The notes beneath the pieces were generated by a model. It worked only from the letters and a program-made list of their open reading frames with translations, was not told the origin of the DNA and ran no database searches. From NCBI GenBank assembly GCA_025201365.1, contig JAIXMF010000092.1, forward strand, positions 1 through 41,963: 41,963 bases of DNA. Reading direction: 5' to 3'. Positions 1-10,437 of the stretch are shown piece by piece; the first letter of the stretch is position 1; each line of letters begins with the position of its first letter. Origin of the DNA: Syncephalis plumigaleata. Taxonomy: Eukaryota; Zoopagomycota; Zoopagomycetes; Zoopagales; Piptocephalidaceae. The translations under genes and the position numbers were made by a program.

Positions 1-404
1 ATGACCCGATTCATATTCCCCTGTGCTACATGGTGTCAGATGTTATTACACAGCATAGTATTGTCATTATCATCATTGCTGAATGAATGAATGAATGAAT
101 TGTGTAATTCTGATGTAGGCTCGCGTATTCTCTAAGACAATAGCCTTGTGCAATATAGATCATTGTTCCCTAAACGAGCCGTAAGCAATATATAAACTGT
201 CGAGTTTTCTCGTTTAACGGAATTGCTATCCTCACACTCATACGCGCTTTACTTTACAGCACACCTTATTTCTTGCGGGCACACGCTGGTTCGTCCATTA
301 TTTTTCAATTAAAACTTATCTTCTACGCTTTTATAAAGCCTTAATCAAAACTCACCTTCTTTTATTTACACGTGAAATTCATTACATCAATTTTCTTAGT
401 AACA
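1..404 (+). promoter_or_regulatory. Upstream region of the secreted repeat-protein gene
   Basis: No gene is visible here. It holds a (GAAT)5 run at 81-100, a TATA-like element TATATAAA at 189-196, and a CACGTG hexamer at 369-374, about 30 bp before the chosen ATG at 405. The stretch just before the ATG is pyrimidine-rich, as at other highly expressed genes in this window. Assignment as promoter and 5' leader is inferred from position. Confidence 0.5.
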
Positions 405-2069
405 ATGAAGTCCGCCGCAATCTACCTATTAATGGCTGCTATCGTGGCCTCATGGAGTGTAGACGCCGCTCCAAATTATAGCGTCTCTAATGACACGCCA
501 TCATCCAGCTATGGTACTCTCGTCCCAGCACCAAGCCACCCATCTGGTGACTACTATTCCACCATTCCTTCTTCTGGAGATAGCAAGGTTCCTGGTCACA
601 AGGATACTGGTAAAGACACTGGCAACAAGGATACCGGTAAGGATACTGGCAACAAGGACACCGGTAAAGACACCGGCAAGAAGACTGGTGATAAGGAAAC
701 TGGTCACAAGGAAACTGGTAAAGACACTGGCAACAAGGACACCGGTAAAGACACTGGCAAGAAGACTGGTGATAAGGAAACTGGTCATAAGGACACCGGT
801 AAGGATACTAGCAACAAGGAGACTGGCCACAACGGTGGATATGGTAACACTCCATCAACCGGCAATCCATCTGGTCACAAGGATACTGGTAAAGACACTG
901 GCCATAAGGACACCGGCAAGGACACCGGCAACAAGGAGACTGGCCACAACGGTGGATATGGTAACACTCCATCAACCGGCAATCCATCTGGTCACAAGGA
1001 TACTGGTAAAGACACTGGCAACAAGGACACCGGTAAAGACACTGGCAAGAAGACTGGTGATAAGGAGACTGGCCATAAAGACACCGGTAAAGACAATGGC
1101 AAGAAGACTGGTGATAAGGAGACTGGCCATAAGGACACCGGTAAGGATACCGGCAACAAGGAGACTGGCCACAATGGTGGATATGGTAACGTTCCATCTA
1201 CTGCTCCCTCTACTGGCAATCCATCGAAGGTCATTCCACCATATGGTATTCCAGCCGGTGAAGCCTCGTCAGGTAATAACCGCGAAAATATTCCTTCCAC
1301 TGGCGTCCCATCTACTGGTGTCCCATCTACTAATGTTCCATCTACTGGCGTCCCAACTACTGGTGTCCCAACTACTAATGTCCCAACTACTGGTGTTCCT
1401 ACTACTGGTGCTCCTACCACTAGCCCTCCAGGTACCGTCCACCGCCGTCCACGCAAGTGCCGCCCTCGCAAGCATCCTAAGAAACCATCTGTTCCCTCTG
1501 TTCCATACATTCCATACACTCCATCTGCTCCAGTAACTCCACCAACCAACGTACCACATGGCACTGACAGCAATGATAAGGTCACCATTACTCCACACAA
1601 TGGTAGCTACGGTAATACTCCAGTTGTCCCACCTGCTCCAGTGACTCCATCTGCTCCACCAACCAACGTACCATACGGCACTGACAGCAATGATAAGAAC
1701 GCCACTATTCCACATAATGATGGCCACGATAATACTCCAGTTGTCCCACCTGCTCCAGCTGTGCCCGCTGCTCCATCTACTCCATCTACTCCATCTACCC
1801 CACCTGCTCCAGCTGTCCCAGCTGTCCCATCCACTGGTAAGGATAATGGTCACAAGGACGCCGGTAAGGACACTGGTAAGACCCCAGGTGCTGGAACACC
1901 AACCACTCCATCCGCCGGTACTCCAAATAAGAGCACCAAGACTCCTTGCCCAAGCACCGCTCCAGCTAAACCGAACGCTCCTGCTGCTCCAAACGCCCCT
2001 GCTGCTCCAAGCCCTCCAGCTGCTCCAGCTAAACCAAGCTTGCCAGTTGCCCCAGTTTACGGCTATTAG
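405..2069 (+). CDS. Secreted low-complexity Lys/Asp/Thr/Gly and Pro/Ser/Thr repeat protein
   Basis: A 554-aa intronless ORF. The frame is open back to 372, but only with a GTG, so the first ATG (405, context AACAATGA) is taken as start. Residues 1 to about 20 form a typical signal peptide (MKSAAIYLLMAAIV core, then small residues), so the product is probably secreted or cell-wall located. The mature protein has three zones. First come KDTG/KETG/KKTGD tetra- and pentapeptides (nt about 595-1185), interrupted by GGYGN-type linkers. Next are PSTGV/PTTGV repeats, followed by a short very basic stretch. Last is a Pro/Ala/Ser-rich half containing two imperfect copies of a PPTNVP...DSNDK...NTPVVPP unit. 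There is almost no cysteine (one in the basic stretch, one near the C-terminus), no recognisable catalytic domain, and no hydrophobic C-terminal tail for a GPI anchor. A wall, mucin-like or adhesive role is inference only. Confidence 0.75.
   Translation: MKSAAIYLLMAAIVASWSVDAAPNYSVSNDTPSSSYGTLVPAPSHPSGDYYSTIPSSGDSKVPGHKDTGKDTGNKDTGKDTGNKDTGKDTGKKTGDKETGHKETGKDTGNKDTGKDTGKKTGDKETGHKDTGKDTSNKETGHNGGYGNTPSTGNPSGHKDTGKDTGHKDTGKDTGNKETGHNGGYGNTPSTGNPSGHKDTGKDTGNKDTGKDTGKKTGDKETGHKDTGKDNGKKTGDKETGHKDTGKDTGNKETGHNGGYGNVPSTAPSTGNPSKVIPPYGIPAGEASSGNNRENIPSTGVPSTGVPSTNVPSTGVPTTGVPTTNVPTTGVPTTGAPTTSPPGTVHRRPRKCRPRKHPKKPSVPSVPYIPYTPSAPVTPPTNVPHGTDSNDKVTITPHNGSYGNTPVVPPAPVTPSAPPTNVPYGTDSNDKNATIPHNDGHDNTPVVPPAPAVPAAPSTPSTPSTPPAPAVPAVPSTGKDNGHKDAGKDTGKTPGAGTPTTPSAGTPNKSTKTPCPSTAPAKPNAPAAPNAPAAPSPPAAPAKPSLPVAPVYGY
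595..1185 (+). repeat. Coding minisatellite, KDTG-type repeats with 117-bp higher-order period
   Basis: Tandem 12-15 bp units encode GKDTG, NKDTG, KKTGD and HKETG blocks. Larger blocks recur around GACTGGCCACAAC at 821, 938 and 1163; the first two are 117 bp apart and nearly identical. The array stays in frame throughout, which points to slippage or unequal exchange under selection for the reading frame. Confidence 0.85.
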
Positions 2070-2229
2070 TCAGTATTAATTAAAATCGCGTTATCAGCTA
2101 GCTGATATCGACGTGTTACCACCACTCCTTAACTATCTTGATAATAAATAGCTAATGTTTAAACAAACTTATTCTAGAATACGTGTACAATTACTATTTA
2201 TTGATAACATTAAAAGTTAGAACCTAACA

Positions 2230-2556
2230 ATGTTAACTGGTTGGAAAAACCTTGTGTTCTTTCCTCTTGACTTTTTTTACTATTCCAAATTGATGTCTAG
2301 CTCTCGTAAACAAGTGTTGTCATTATATCGTGCAGCATTACGCGCTTGTCGTTTATTTCCAGTGCCGTCATTACGACGAAAGCTAGAACATAACATTCGC
2401 GATCTTTTTGACCTCTATCGCTATGAAACTCAGGCTAAACAGATAGACATACTTGTTAGTAATGGTAAAGCTGATATAGAATTCTTAGCTTCATTCAGAC
2501 AACTGGACGAGACTACGTTAAAGCGACTATTCAAAGGACGTGACATAACGCGTTAA
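2230..2556 (+). CDS. LYR-motif (Complex1_LYR) family protein
   Basis: A 108-aa intronless ORF. The first ATG (2230) has A at -3 and is used here. An internal ATG at 2293 would give 87 aa starting just before SSSRKQVLSLYR, which is the usual N-terminus of LYR proteins, but its context is poor. The motif L-Y-R at residues 32-34, the following ALRACRLFP and the helical pattern IRDLF...YRYET...GKADIEFLASF match the LYR superfamily. These are small mitochondrial proteins that bind acyl-ACP and assist Fe-S cluster or respiratory-complex assembly. I cannot place it in one subfamily. The 21-residue N-terminal extension could be a targeting sequence. It lies about 160 bp downstream of the repeat-protein gene on the same strand; no functional link is evident. 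Confidence 0.75.
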   Translation: MLTGWKNLVFFPLDFFYYSKLMSSSRKQVLSLYRAALRACRLFPVPSLRRKLEHNIRDLFDLYRYETQAKQIDILVSNGKADIEFLASFRQLDETTLKRLFKGRDITR

Positions 2557-2943
2557 AGACTAGCCAGTCATGAATGCTCTTTCTGCAAGACTACTACTAT
2601 CACTAGAAATGCGCACTCACATGTTTATTATTACATTAGCCTACGTAACTTGATTATTTTACTTAATGTCTTTGATGGAATACTCGCAATCTTTCTGTAA
2701 TATATATGTACTTGATAGCTCTATATTATCGATTGCATTATAATTAATAACAACGTGGTTTATTACTTCTTAATGAGACTAATGAAACAAATATTCGCGT
2801 ATAAGAATCATGTAACCCTTGCTCGTACGTCAACAAATAACCACCACCATTTGCCATAATCAAGATGGAAACAAAAAGTAATATTAACATATGTATGTGT
2901 ATGTGTATGTCTACCGATGACCCTGCTTTCTCTCTTTCTCTCT
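2557..2943. other. Intergenic region, convergent genes
   Basis: About 390 bp between the LYR gene (+) and the SMG5-like gene (-). It is AT-rich, with a TATG/TGTA-rich run near 2891-2912 and a TCTC run near 2930-2944. I see no gene, only presumed 3' regions of both neighbours. Confidence 0.6.
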
Positions 2944-5900
2944 CTATTCCATTAAAGTATCCCATTCTTGTGGTGTAGCAGTTTGAATACCAAACCATGA
3001 CGCGTACTCGGACAAACTTGAATTACCGGTGACGAGTATCACACTGGCACTCAAGAGTGCACGTACATCCTGACTCATTTCTGCCTTCACGCCAGCTTCT
3101 TGTAAATACCATAAGCAGCATCCAAGGATAGGTCGGAATTGTCGTGGCACTAATTCCATGCTACGTAGTCTCGTTGGCTTAGCCATCAGTTGAGCGTAGT
3201 CAATTACGGGTTCTGTCGTCTTGGCCTCCAGCAACGCTTGCGTGGAACCGCCATCATGCGATGTCACGTACGTGTCGTTGCCAATCGATCCAAACACATC
3301 GTCGTCTGTGCCTAGTAGATTACAAATAGCACTTTCATTATTGTTCACGGGTAGCATAAATGCTCCTGCATCCTGCCAATGGTTCAATTGATGACGTGCG
3401 TCCTGTGTTACAATTCCACTATCTTTTCGTAGCAATGCTCGGTCAAGCATACGAATAACATCGCGTGCCGCACTGTTCTCCCGTTGATTTCCCTTTTTCA
3501 GATTGTCCAGCTGCTCAATAACTAATCGCAACATGTTAATGATACATACATGCACACATGCACATAATAGCAACTTACCATTCAATGGTACCATAACTCG
3601 ACAGAGACGATGCTGGAACCAACGACGTACCAGTGGTTCATGCCACAACAGTGCATCAAGATCAACTACGGCAATACGTCGCCGGCTGTCTATATGTATT
3701 TCACCTAGGCTGGCTTGCAGACTGTTGACCTGCTCCCGTAAACGTTCTGCCGCCAACGTCTGCATTAATCGTTCTTTCTCTTGTCGCTGTAGTAATAAAT
3801 ACATTTAGTTAAACGCCATTAATACTCATTACATCTAGTGTGCCTCACCTTTGACTCTTCATCTTTCACCCGCATACCAGTTTGCGGTGACCATTCAATT
3901 TCGGGAAATGACTATCATTCGATAGATAGATAGATATATAGATATATAATTGTTAGCGTTTGTTAAAGAGGTATTCACGTCTATTCACTTACATCGCAGG
4001 CAGCAAATAGTTGTACGGCATTTTGAATACGTGCCAATCGTACACTGGCCATGGCAGCTGGTGTTCTTCGATAGTTCAAATTGAACTCCAAAGTACGTTG
4101 CTTAGCACGCAACGGCAAGGTGCCCCATAGCATCCAGTCTTCGGGCAATGCATTCTTCACCGAATTGACATTTTCCACTTTGTTCTTCACGGCATTGAGC
4201 CATTTCGCTAAAGCTTGGAAGAACGGCCAGAACTAGCGCTATCATTAGCAAATAATCTTCCTTCATAGTACTCTTCACTTACAATTGTTCTATTGGATGA
4301 TGGTGATGATGGTGATGATGACTGTCCTCCGGTAGTCGGTTTACTTAGCATAACTAGTTGACCGATCAATTCCAAGTGACTAGTACAGAAATCGCACCAT
4401 ATAACGAGGGATGCCGTCAATGGCGACATTAACCAATAGAGCGTGGTATCCTCTTTCTTGTCGGCTTCATAGGAGAGTAGCGTGTGCATCCACTCGATTA
4501 TTTTAACCTGGAAACTAATGGCAAACTGAAATGTATCCTTCTGCGCTTGTCGTATCCTATGCATCCTATCTGATTCGGATTTAGTGCCCAGCAGTAACAT
4601 TATCCTTATTATTAAAGTCATTGCTATTTACCTTTATATCTAACTATGTCTTTTTGTAAATACCACATGGTACCAAGACAAATGGCAAGCATCTTGAATG
4701 CGATTTGCTGTTTAGCATTAGTGTCGTTGTAATTGGCGCGAGCAGCATCCTTGTAGCAACTGTCGAGCCACTCGATGACAGGTGAGAGTGCCTTATTAAG
4801 TAGGCTGTCCACTGCGGTGGCCGTATCAAGTGATTCGCTATTGGCCACAGCAGCGTGCCATTGAATAAACGACTTGATTAGGGTTAAATCAGTACTAGAG
4901 TCGACCATCGATTAGTATAATCCCCAATGATCCAATAACTAGCCTGCTATCAACTCACCCGGCGTAATTAAATGTAAGATCGATTTTATCCTGTTGTAAT
5001 TTATTGTAGAACGAGTAGAGATTGTCGCGAGCATTCACCGATGGCTGCGCTGTTGATAAACTATAGAATGTAATAATGCAACGGTTAGATTCATCTTGAA
5101 ACGCACTAATGCCACAGCCATTACCTAAGACAATTCCAGTACACGACATCAAGCCAATACTGCCTACTATTGGCAACAATCGCCAGTTGACCATAGGCTT
5201 TCCCTAATGGCAACCATAGGAACATGTATATAGAGATAGTTAGCATTCCATTTACTAGTATCCTCCTACCATCTCTTCTTACCGCTATTCGGCGCACACC
5301 ATGAAGCCTTGGCGTACCATTGTTCCGTTTCACGCCATAGTCGTTCCGGATTATTGAGAAGCTTGCTATCCATTAAAGTAAGTCTGTAGCGACTTAGATC
5401 GCCTAGATACACGTAGCACCGTTGCATACAACTGCCGTACGACTCTAGCTGACTTGTACTCCTCCCTCTTCCTCGTAATCTCTCTGTACACAAATGCAAA
5501 GCATCGTTAAACATATATCATTACATAGCGTCAGGCATTATTCGCACGTACGGACACCTATTTTGTCTATTGGCATTTCTAGCTGTCGGTGGATATGCTC
5601 CACCATCCATTGGTAGAAACCACAAGCTTGATCTAGCAGATTGTTTAATCGTTCAAGGCACATCTTGACTTTATGATTCTCTCGAGTTTTCTGACACTAA
5701 TTAAAATAGTTGGCATTGCCCATTCAAGTAAGTAACCATTCGATCGAGCAATAGCAGCATAGCTGAACACATACCCGATGCAATCTACGGCGTAATATTT
5801 CAATACGTCGATAATAAGCATTGTTCCACAATCGTTCATCGACATTCTCAATAAGGCACAAGTTACTATCCACTAATAGTAGTTCCTCGGCTATTAATAA

Positions 5901-6202
5901 ATAACTAAGTGTTTACCAAATAAGGTAAATAATCTGTTTGCTCGCCTATAACATCGAGTACTTACCTTTGAATCTGCCATTCATACTGTGCCTCTGCCGT
6001 GTCGGATTGCGGCTCTATACGAGGTGAAGCGCCATCAGGTTGTGCCCGTGTTTGCGGCTGGTACTGCTTCACTAGTTGCTCTTGTCTTTGAAACAATCTA
6101 CAAGTAAGTCAACGTGATAAGTGTCAGCCATCTACCACTAATAAACCAGCAGCAGCAGCCGTATAATTACTCTAATAAACGTTGGGAATCTTCAGATGGC
6201 AT
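2944..6202 (-). CDS. SMG5: SMG5-like nonsense-mediated decay factor (EST1/14-3-3-like domain plus C-terminal PIN)
   Basis: Thirteen exons on the minus strand: 6202-6171, 6097-5966, 5865-5775, 5690-5552, 5483-5283, 5203-5125, 5060-4959, 4894-4632, 4569-4283, 4232-3993, 3911-3849, 3786-3579, 3521-2944. They sum to 2415 nt, 804 aa. Family marks in order: GFYQWMVEHI, then the hallmark YLGDLSRYR (about residue 150), then GKAYGQLAIVA and a YWNCLSLSTAQP block of the 14-3-3-like/TPR domain. The second half has LPEDWMLWGTLPLR and FPEIEWSP, matching the SMG5/6/7 middle region, then ERLMQTLAAERLREQV just before a PIN domain (about 580-800). That pre-PIN block and the PIN fit SMG5 better than SMG6. SMG5 works with SMG7 and PP2A on phosphorylated UPF1. 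The SMG6-type acidic TDDxN segment reads VTGNSSLSE here, so nuclease activity is unlikely. The donor of the exon ending at 5552 is ambiguous (alternative about 6 nt upstream). Confidence 0.85.
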
Positions 6203-6436
6203 ACTCTCTACAACTATACATGACAAATATTCGAGTTAAGCAATAAGAAGAATAGAAATAGTGACAGTTCAAGAAGTATGAACTAACGGTAGTAAAGTGG
6301 AAATAAATGAAAGTAACAAGTTGGCAAGTAGGTAGGCTGCAGATCCCGGTTTTTCCTCTCTCTCTCTCTCACCAGAGCGTTACTTTTTCTGCACCATTCC
6401 ACTACACTTGCAGATCTGTAGGCTGCCGCTTAAACT
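6203..6436. promoter_or_regulatory. Divergent promoter between SMG5-like and RNase H2C-like genes
   Basis: The two start codons are 234 bp apart on opposite strands, so this interval must hold both promoters. It includes a TCTC run around 6355-6371. No clear TATA box is visible in either direction. Confidence 0.5.
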
Positions 6437-7217
6437 ATGGATACATTCAAGATTCGTATACCGGTCACGCGTGCTGGACAACCCTCGAAAATGCATCACC
6501 TACCGTGTGCGATAAGCCACAATGGTACGGCCAAGGTGGACATGTTCTTTCGTCCAGTACAGAATCCGGAAACGACTAAGGGTAATATTTGAATGAAGTC
6601 TAGTTTTACTTGTGATATTCTTAATAAGTAGCAATGATACACCGTGTAGAATGGGAGGCGTCTTTACGCGGTAGAGCACTGGTTGGTCGTGAGATAGCGC
6701 TACCCGCTGGCTATGAAGGTAGTATACCGCCGAGTTCAATGATGATATCGCACGAGTGATAACACGAGTCTACTACATGTAGGCTTGATTCTGGAGGAAT
6801 GTCATACAGCATCTACCAGTGTTACAATGGCGGCAAATGATTTAAACCATCGACGCTCTACGGATGATCTGAAGGGATTGTCCAATTTGAATGAACAACT
6901 ACAGTCGGCGGTATTGCGCTATCAAGTGCAGGGCTCGTTTGATCATTTGACTCGTTGGCGCCACGATTACGCTCCCAATCCAGTTGCAGATCCATGGATT
7001 AAGGCACTTGAATGGACACGATTAAGTGAGCTAGTAAGTATTAGTGCAGTGGATAGGTTAAAGCAATACGATTAGTAATGAGCTTTGCTAGATACACATG
7101 GATGATGACGATAATGATACATTGAGCGAAATGACTAAACGCAAACGAGATGATAATGATGACGATAATGACACATCCGCAGATACGTCCAGTGTAATTC
7201 GACCTCGTATAGAGTAG
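6437..7217 (+). CDS. RNASEH2C: Ribonuclease H2 subunit C-like protein (Rnh203/RNASEH2C)
   Basis: Four exons: 6437-6581, 6632-6718, 6783-7033, 7092-7217, summing to 609 nt, 202 aa. The start ATG gives MDTFKIRIPV; the next in-frame ATG opens MHHLPCAISHNG. HHLPC..I.HNG near residue 20, EASLRGRALVGREIALPAGYEG and the later GLILEE and WRHDYAPNP...WIKALEWTRLSELIH match RNase H2 subunit C. This is a non-catalytic subunit of the trimeric enzyme that removes ribonucleotides and RNA-DNA hybrids from the genome. The C-terminus is an Asp/Asn-rich tail containing a KRKRDD basic cluster, a possible nuclear signal. Subunit C is poorly conserved, so the assignment rests on these ordered blocks and the typical size. 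Confidence 0.8.
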
Positions 7218-7600
7218 ATTGTATTTATTATTCGCGAAATGCTTGGGTTTATCTACGCAGAATATTAAATCCGTTATAACAATTAGTCAAGTATTTATAC
7301 GATATTTATCACATTGTTACTTGTTCAGACAATAAAATGATTAGCATAAATGGATTCACCGAAATAATTGAATTAATAATATGAAATTATGGTTAATATT
7401 AAAATAAAGTTCCAATTAGAATAACTAAAGTGATAAGAATAAGTAATAATAGCATGGTATGAAATGTAAATGGTTAATCTTGCTAAATGGCCACATTGAA
7501 TACGTGGCAATTGAAGAATATGCTAATAGCAATGAGCTTGTAACAAGTCTATCGATGCGAATAAATGTAGAGATTATCCATCTATCCTGTCTTCTCGTCA
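7218..7600. other. Intergenic region between convergent genes
   Basis: About 380 bp of AT-rich sequence between the RNase H2C-like gene (+) and the seven-helix protein gene (-). Several AATAAA-like motifs (for example near 7331 and 7403) fit 3' end formation. I see no gene. Confidence 0.5.
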
Positions 7601-8875
7601 TTATGCTGGAGAACTCGGTGCTCTTGATAACGCGTCACTATTGCCGGTGTAGGTGTAGTAATCACGTCGATGTCCCTCGGTTGCCGCGGCCGATGTCGGC
7701 GATCCTCCTTGACCACTTGATGTCATATGAGCCGATCCTGTATTGACCTGTAGCTTACTGCCATTGTTGCCACCAATATTGCTGACATTATTGGACGGTA
7801 CATTGGAGACAGTACGCGATCCTCCTCTGCTCTTCAGTTGATTGCGCGAACTACGGAAGATGAACGCATATATAATCCACTCGATAAAGCAATAAACGAT
7901 AATCTGGTGCATGATTAGATCACCAATTTGAACACGCTGTTTTATCTCGGGGAAATGGCTCAGGATATGACGTACGGTAGTGCCTATAATGTTGAACAAT
8001 GGCAGGGCAAGCACGGCCAGAAATATCTTTCGAAAGTTACTCGCCACTTTCTTCTCCTTCTCCTTGACGTCGTAAGATTTCGTGGATGAAATTGTGTGTG
8101 ATCGTATGATACGATAGAAGCCATAGCAGTAATAACTGCTAACGGCAAGGATTAGTGCGTAGTTTAGTAGCGAAGCTATCGAGAGGATACGATTACTATT
8201 AAAGCGGAAGACAGGCTCGTTGGCGGCTCCCCCGTAAGTGACCATGACACCCGACACGAGCGTAAATAGGATCCAGATGGTGGTGTAGGTCACGTTGAAC
8301 CAGTAGAGTGCACGAAATGGTGGCACGTAGAGTACATACTTGTTGTGTTGCATGAACGCTTTAGTGGTGGGCGTCATCACAGTCGGCGAACTATCTTGAG
8401 TGGCAATACGAGCACGGCTACGATTACGATTACGCTCGTGCGTACATATCTTCTGGCTGAAGGCCGGTGGAATATGCGAGATAATGCCAATGGTGAATTG
8501 AACGAGCGTGATACGGACGGTGGCCGTGGCAAGCAGGTAGACCACCTCATAGGCCAGTCCATCCCGTTGCCAATCGATGAACAAAATGGTAAACGCTATG
8601 GTACGTAGCAGTTTCTCGAGGAACCATCCCACCACTAGAACGTCCACCGGCAACGGCATCCAGTAGTCATCTATTCGACGATAGAGTGCCGTGATGAGAC
8701 GATGCCGCATTCGAAAGACGAGTACGAAGGTAGCGATCAATAGAGTGATAACGGTGCACACGAAACAAGCGGTGTATACGGCTTTCAATGTACTGACGTT
8801 CGCGCACACATATCCGCTTACCGCGATGATACATTGCACATCACTACTATCTTGTAGTGGCCGCTCTTCATCCAT
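7601..8875 (-). CDS. Seven-transmembrane protein, unassigned family
   Basis: A 424-aa intronless ORF from ATG 8875 to TAA 7601. I count seven hydrophobic helices: about residues 31-54, 77-98, 107-131, 190-216, 230-255, 275-298 and 315-336. A hydrophilic Arg/Ser/Thr-rich loop lies between helices 3 and 4, and the C-terminal tail of about 85 residues is Ser/Asn/Gly-rich and probably cytoplasmic. The helix count and long tail resemble GPCR-like or THH1/TOM1/TOM3-type proteins, but I see no diagnostic motif such as DRY or NPxxY, so no family is claimed. There is no cleavable signal peptide: the N-terminus is acidic with two cysteines before helix 1. Lack of introns contrasts with the intron-rich neighbours. 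Confidence 0.75.
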   Translation of the reverse strand: MDEERPLQDSSDVQCIIAVSGYVCANVSTLKAVYTACFVCTVITLLIATFVLVFRMRHRLITALYRRIDDYWMPLPVDVLVVGWFLEKLLRTIAFTILFIDWQRDGLAYEVVYLLATATVRITLVQFTIGIISHIPPAFSQKICTHERNRNRSRARIATQDSSPTVMTPTTKAFMQHNKYVLYVPPFRALYWFNVTYTTIWILFTLVSGVMVTYGGAANEPVFRFNSNRILSIASLLNYALILAVSSYYCYGFYRIIRSHTISSTKSYDVKEKEKKVASNFRKIFLAVLALPLFNIIGTTVRHILSHFPEIKQRVQIGDLIMHQIIVYCFIEWIIYAFIFRSSRNQLKSRGGSRTVSNVPSNNVSNIGGNNGSKLQVNTGSAHMTSSGQGGSPTSAAATEGHRRDYYTYTGNSDALSRAPSSPA

Positions 8876-9352
8876 TATGACTATATATTTATAGTTTTAT
8901 ATATATCTAGTAGTTGATTAAAACGAAGGTACCTTGATGATTATTTATATACGGTATGTGTATATGTGTATATATGAATGTATGTATAAATTTTTGTACA
9001 AACTAATAAAGAGAATGAGAAATGATTATATTGCCATGCTGCCCGTATCATTCGTATTATTGAATGCGTGCATCCACAACAACAACAATGTTACATTACA
9101 GGTATTGCATTCTATACGAGAGTGAGGATGGGTGCTGCCGTATGTACGTTAAGGTAAACCGGTTTATTGTACTAATAGTTTTCTGTTGAAGCCATGCGGT
9201 GTCACTATTACATGCCATAAACGAATGATGCTAACAAGGCTAATGAATATGCAGATGTGCGCGTGTGTGTAGATGCGTATTCTGATTACGGTCTTCATAA
9301 CACATTTCCGTACCATGGAATACTTTTATCAATTAGCCTTTCCATACAACTA
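8876..9352. other. Intergenic region upstream of the seven-helix gene
   Basis: AT-rich, with TATATATATC near 8899 and several TATG/TGTA runs (8950-8990). It is presumed to hold the promoter of the minus-strand seven-helix gene. No open frame here is convincing. The TA target duplication of the adjacent element is at 9351-9352. Confidence 0.45.
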
Positions 9353-10437
9353 CAGGGTTTTTCCATCCAATTAGCGCAGCTGGCTTTCTGTTTTATGAAT
9401 AAATAATAGTTATGTTAACACTTACAATTACCCTGTATTTTGGGGTGTAAGATAGCGATAACTATCACGAATAAATTGTTTCCTGTTGTTTGGTTCCTCG
9501 ATGTCCTTGTCCTCCTTGTCTTGAATGATTGGAAGCAACGACACTTGGATGAGGGTGTGTTGGAACATCGGTTCCACTACGAAGGCAGTTGGTGATTTGA
9601 ATGAAATCCAGACGAGCAACCATAACCCCGATTCCACAAACGATACTCGAATCCTTTAACTTGCATGTCCTCTTAATCATTGTTTCGATGTGTGCATCTA
9701 ATAGAATAATGGATTAGTATACTGTAATAAATATCAAGTTGTAATGAGGTATACTTACCGTAAGGGATCATGACAAGTAGTAGGACACTTTCTCATTGAT
9801 AGTGTGGGAGCTATGGTTGCTCGATTTGCTCAAGCACAATGTGTACGCGATATACAATAAGGTAGTGTGAGTAGAGTGTAATAGGGACGATTGAACTGGA
9901 AGATGAAGATAAGTTTATTCAATTCGTACAAAATAGGACCCATATTTATAGTGGATAATGTAACAATATTCAATATTGAAACTATGGTGAGTGTTGAAGG
10001 GACATGGCTGTAATACCAACATAGATACCAATCTCATGATGCAGGAGTGATAGATGACAATAATGAGCAATAAGAAGCGCATCTCAGAAAGGATTATGTA
10101 TACCCATAGATACATTTCATTAATGGTGTTACCTTCAGGTGCTTAAAAAAGGAGGATCAGTGCAACAACGAGGATCAAACAGCGGAAAACAACTTATCCG
10201 TGATTGTTATCGCTTTGCATCCAAGATATGTAAGTTCTATCAACGTGTCTATTATTAATATCACTAATTGTAATATGTGATATCGCGATCATTAACATCT
10301 CCCTCAACTGCTAGGGCAATGACAACTACTCAATTATAATAGCAATACGATGATGGTATTAACAATTGTGCAAATCTGTTTATTAATAAACTGCAAACGT
10401 TAAAGGATAAATGCACTAATTGGATGGAAAAACCCTG
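9353..10437. mobile_element. Tc1/mariner-like non-autonomous (MITE-like) element, 1085 bp
   Basis: Perfect 22-bp terminal inverted repeats, 9353-9374 (begins CAGGGTTTTTCC) and 10416-10437 (ends GGAAAAACCCTG), are each flanked outside by TA (9351-9352 and 10438-10439). A TA target duplication with CAGGG-type ends is the signature of Tc1/mariner/IS630 elements. Similarity between the ends continues inward with single mismatches for a few more bases. No intact transposase frame is visible inside. Further inverted matches lie in the same order: AGCGATAACTATCACG-like blocks at 9454-9469 versus 10199-10214, and CGAGCAACCATA at 9613-9624 versus its complement at 9812-9823. The element may therefore be a foldback of two diverged halves. 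It could instead be a diverged head-to-head gene pair whose ends happen to match. Confidence 0.6.

Noticed and set aside
490-2079. Several long frames on both strands overlapping the secreted repeat gene (for example 490-1536 + and 992-1600 -)
   Set aside because: They arise because the 12-15 bp coding repeats keep other frames free of stops. Only the frame with signal peptide and balanced composition is taken.
9428-9680. Minus-strand frames inside the TA-flanked element, with faint resemblance to Sm-like proteins (KLKDSSIVCG, FIRDSYRYL)
   Set aside because: The pieces lie in different frames, the spacing does not fit an Sm fold well, and the same blocks recur inverted. I treat them as decayed element sequence.
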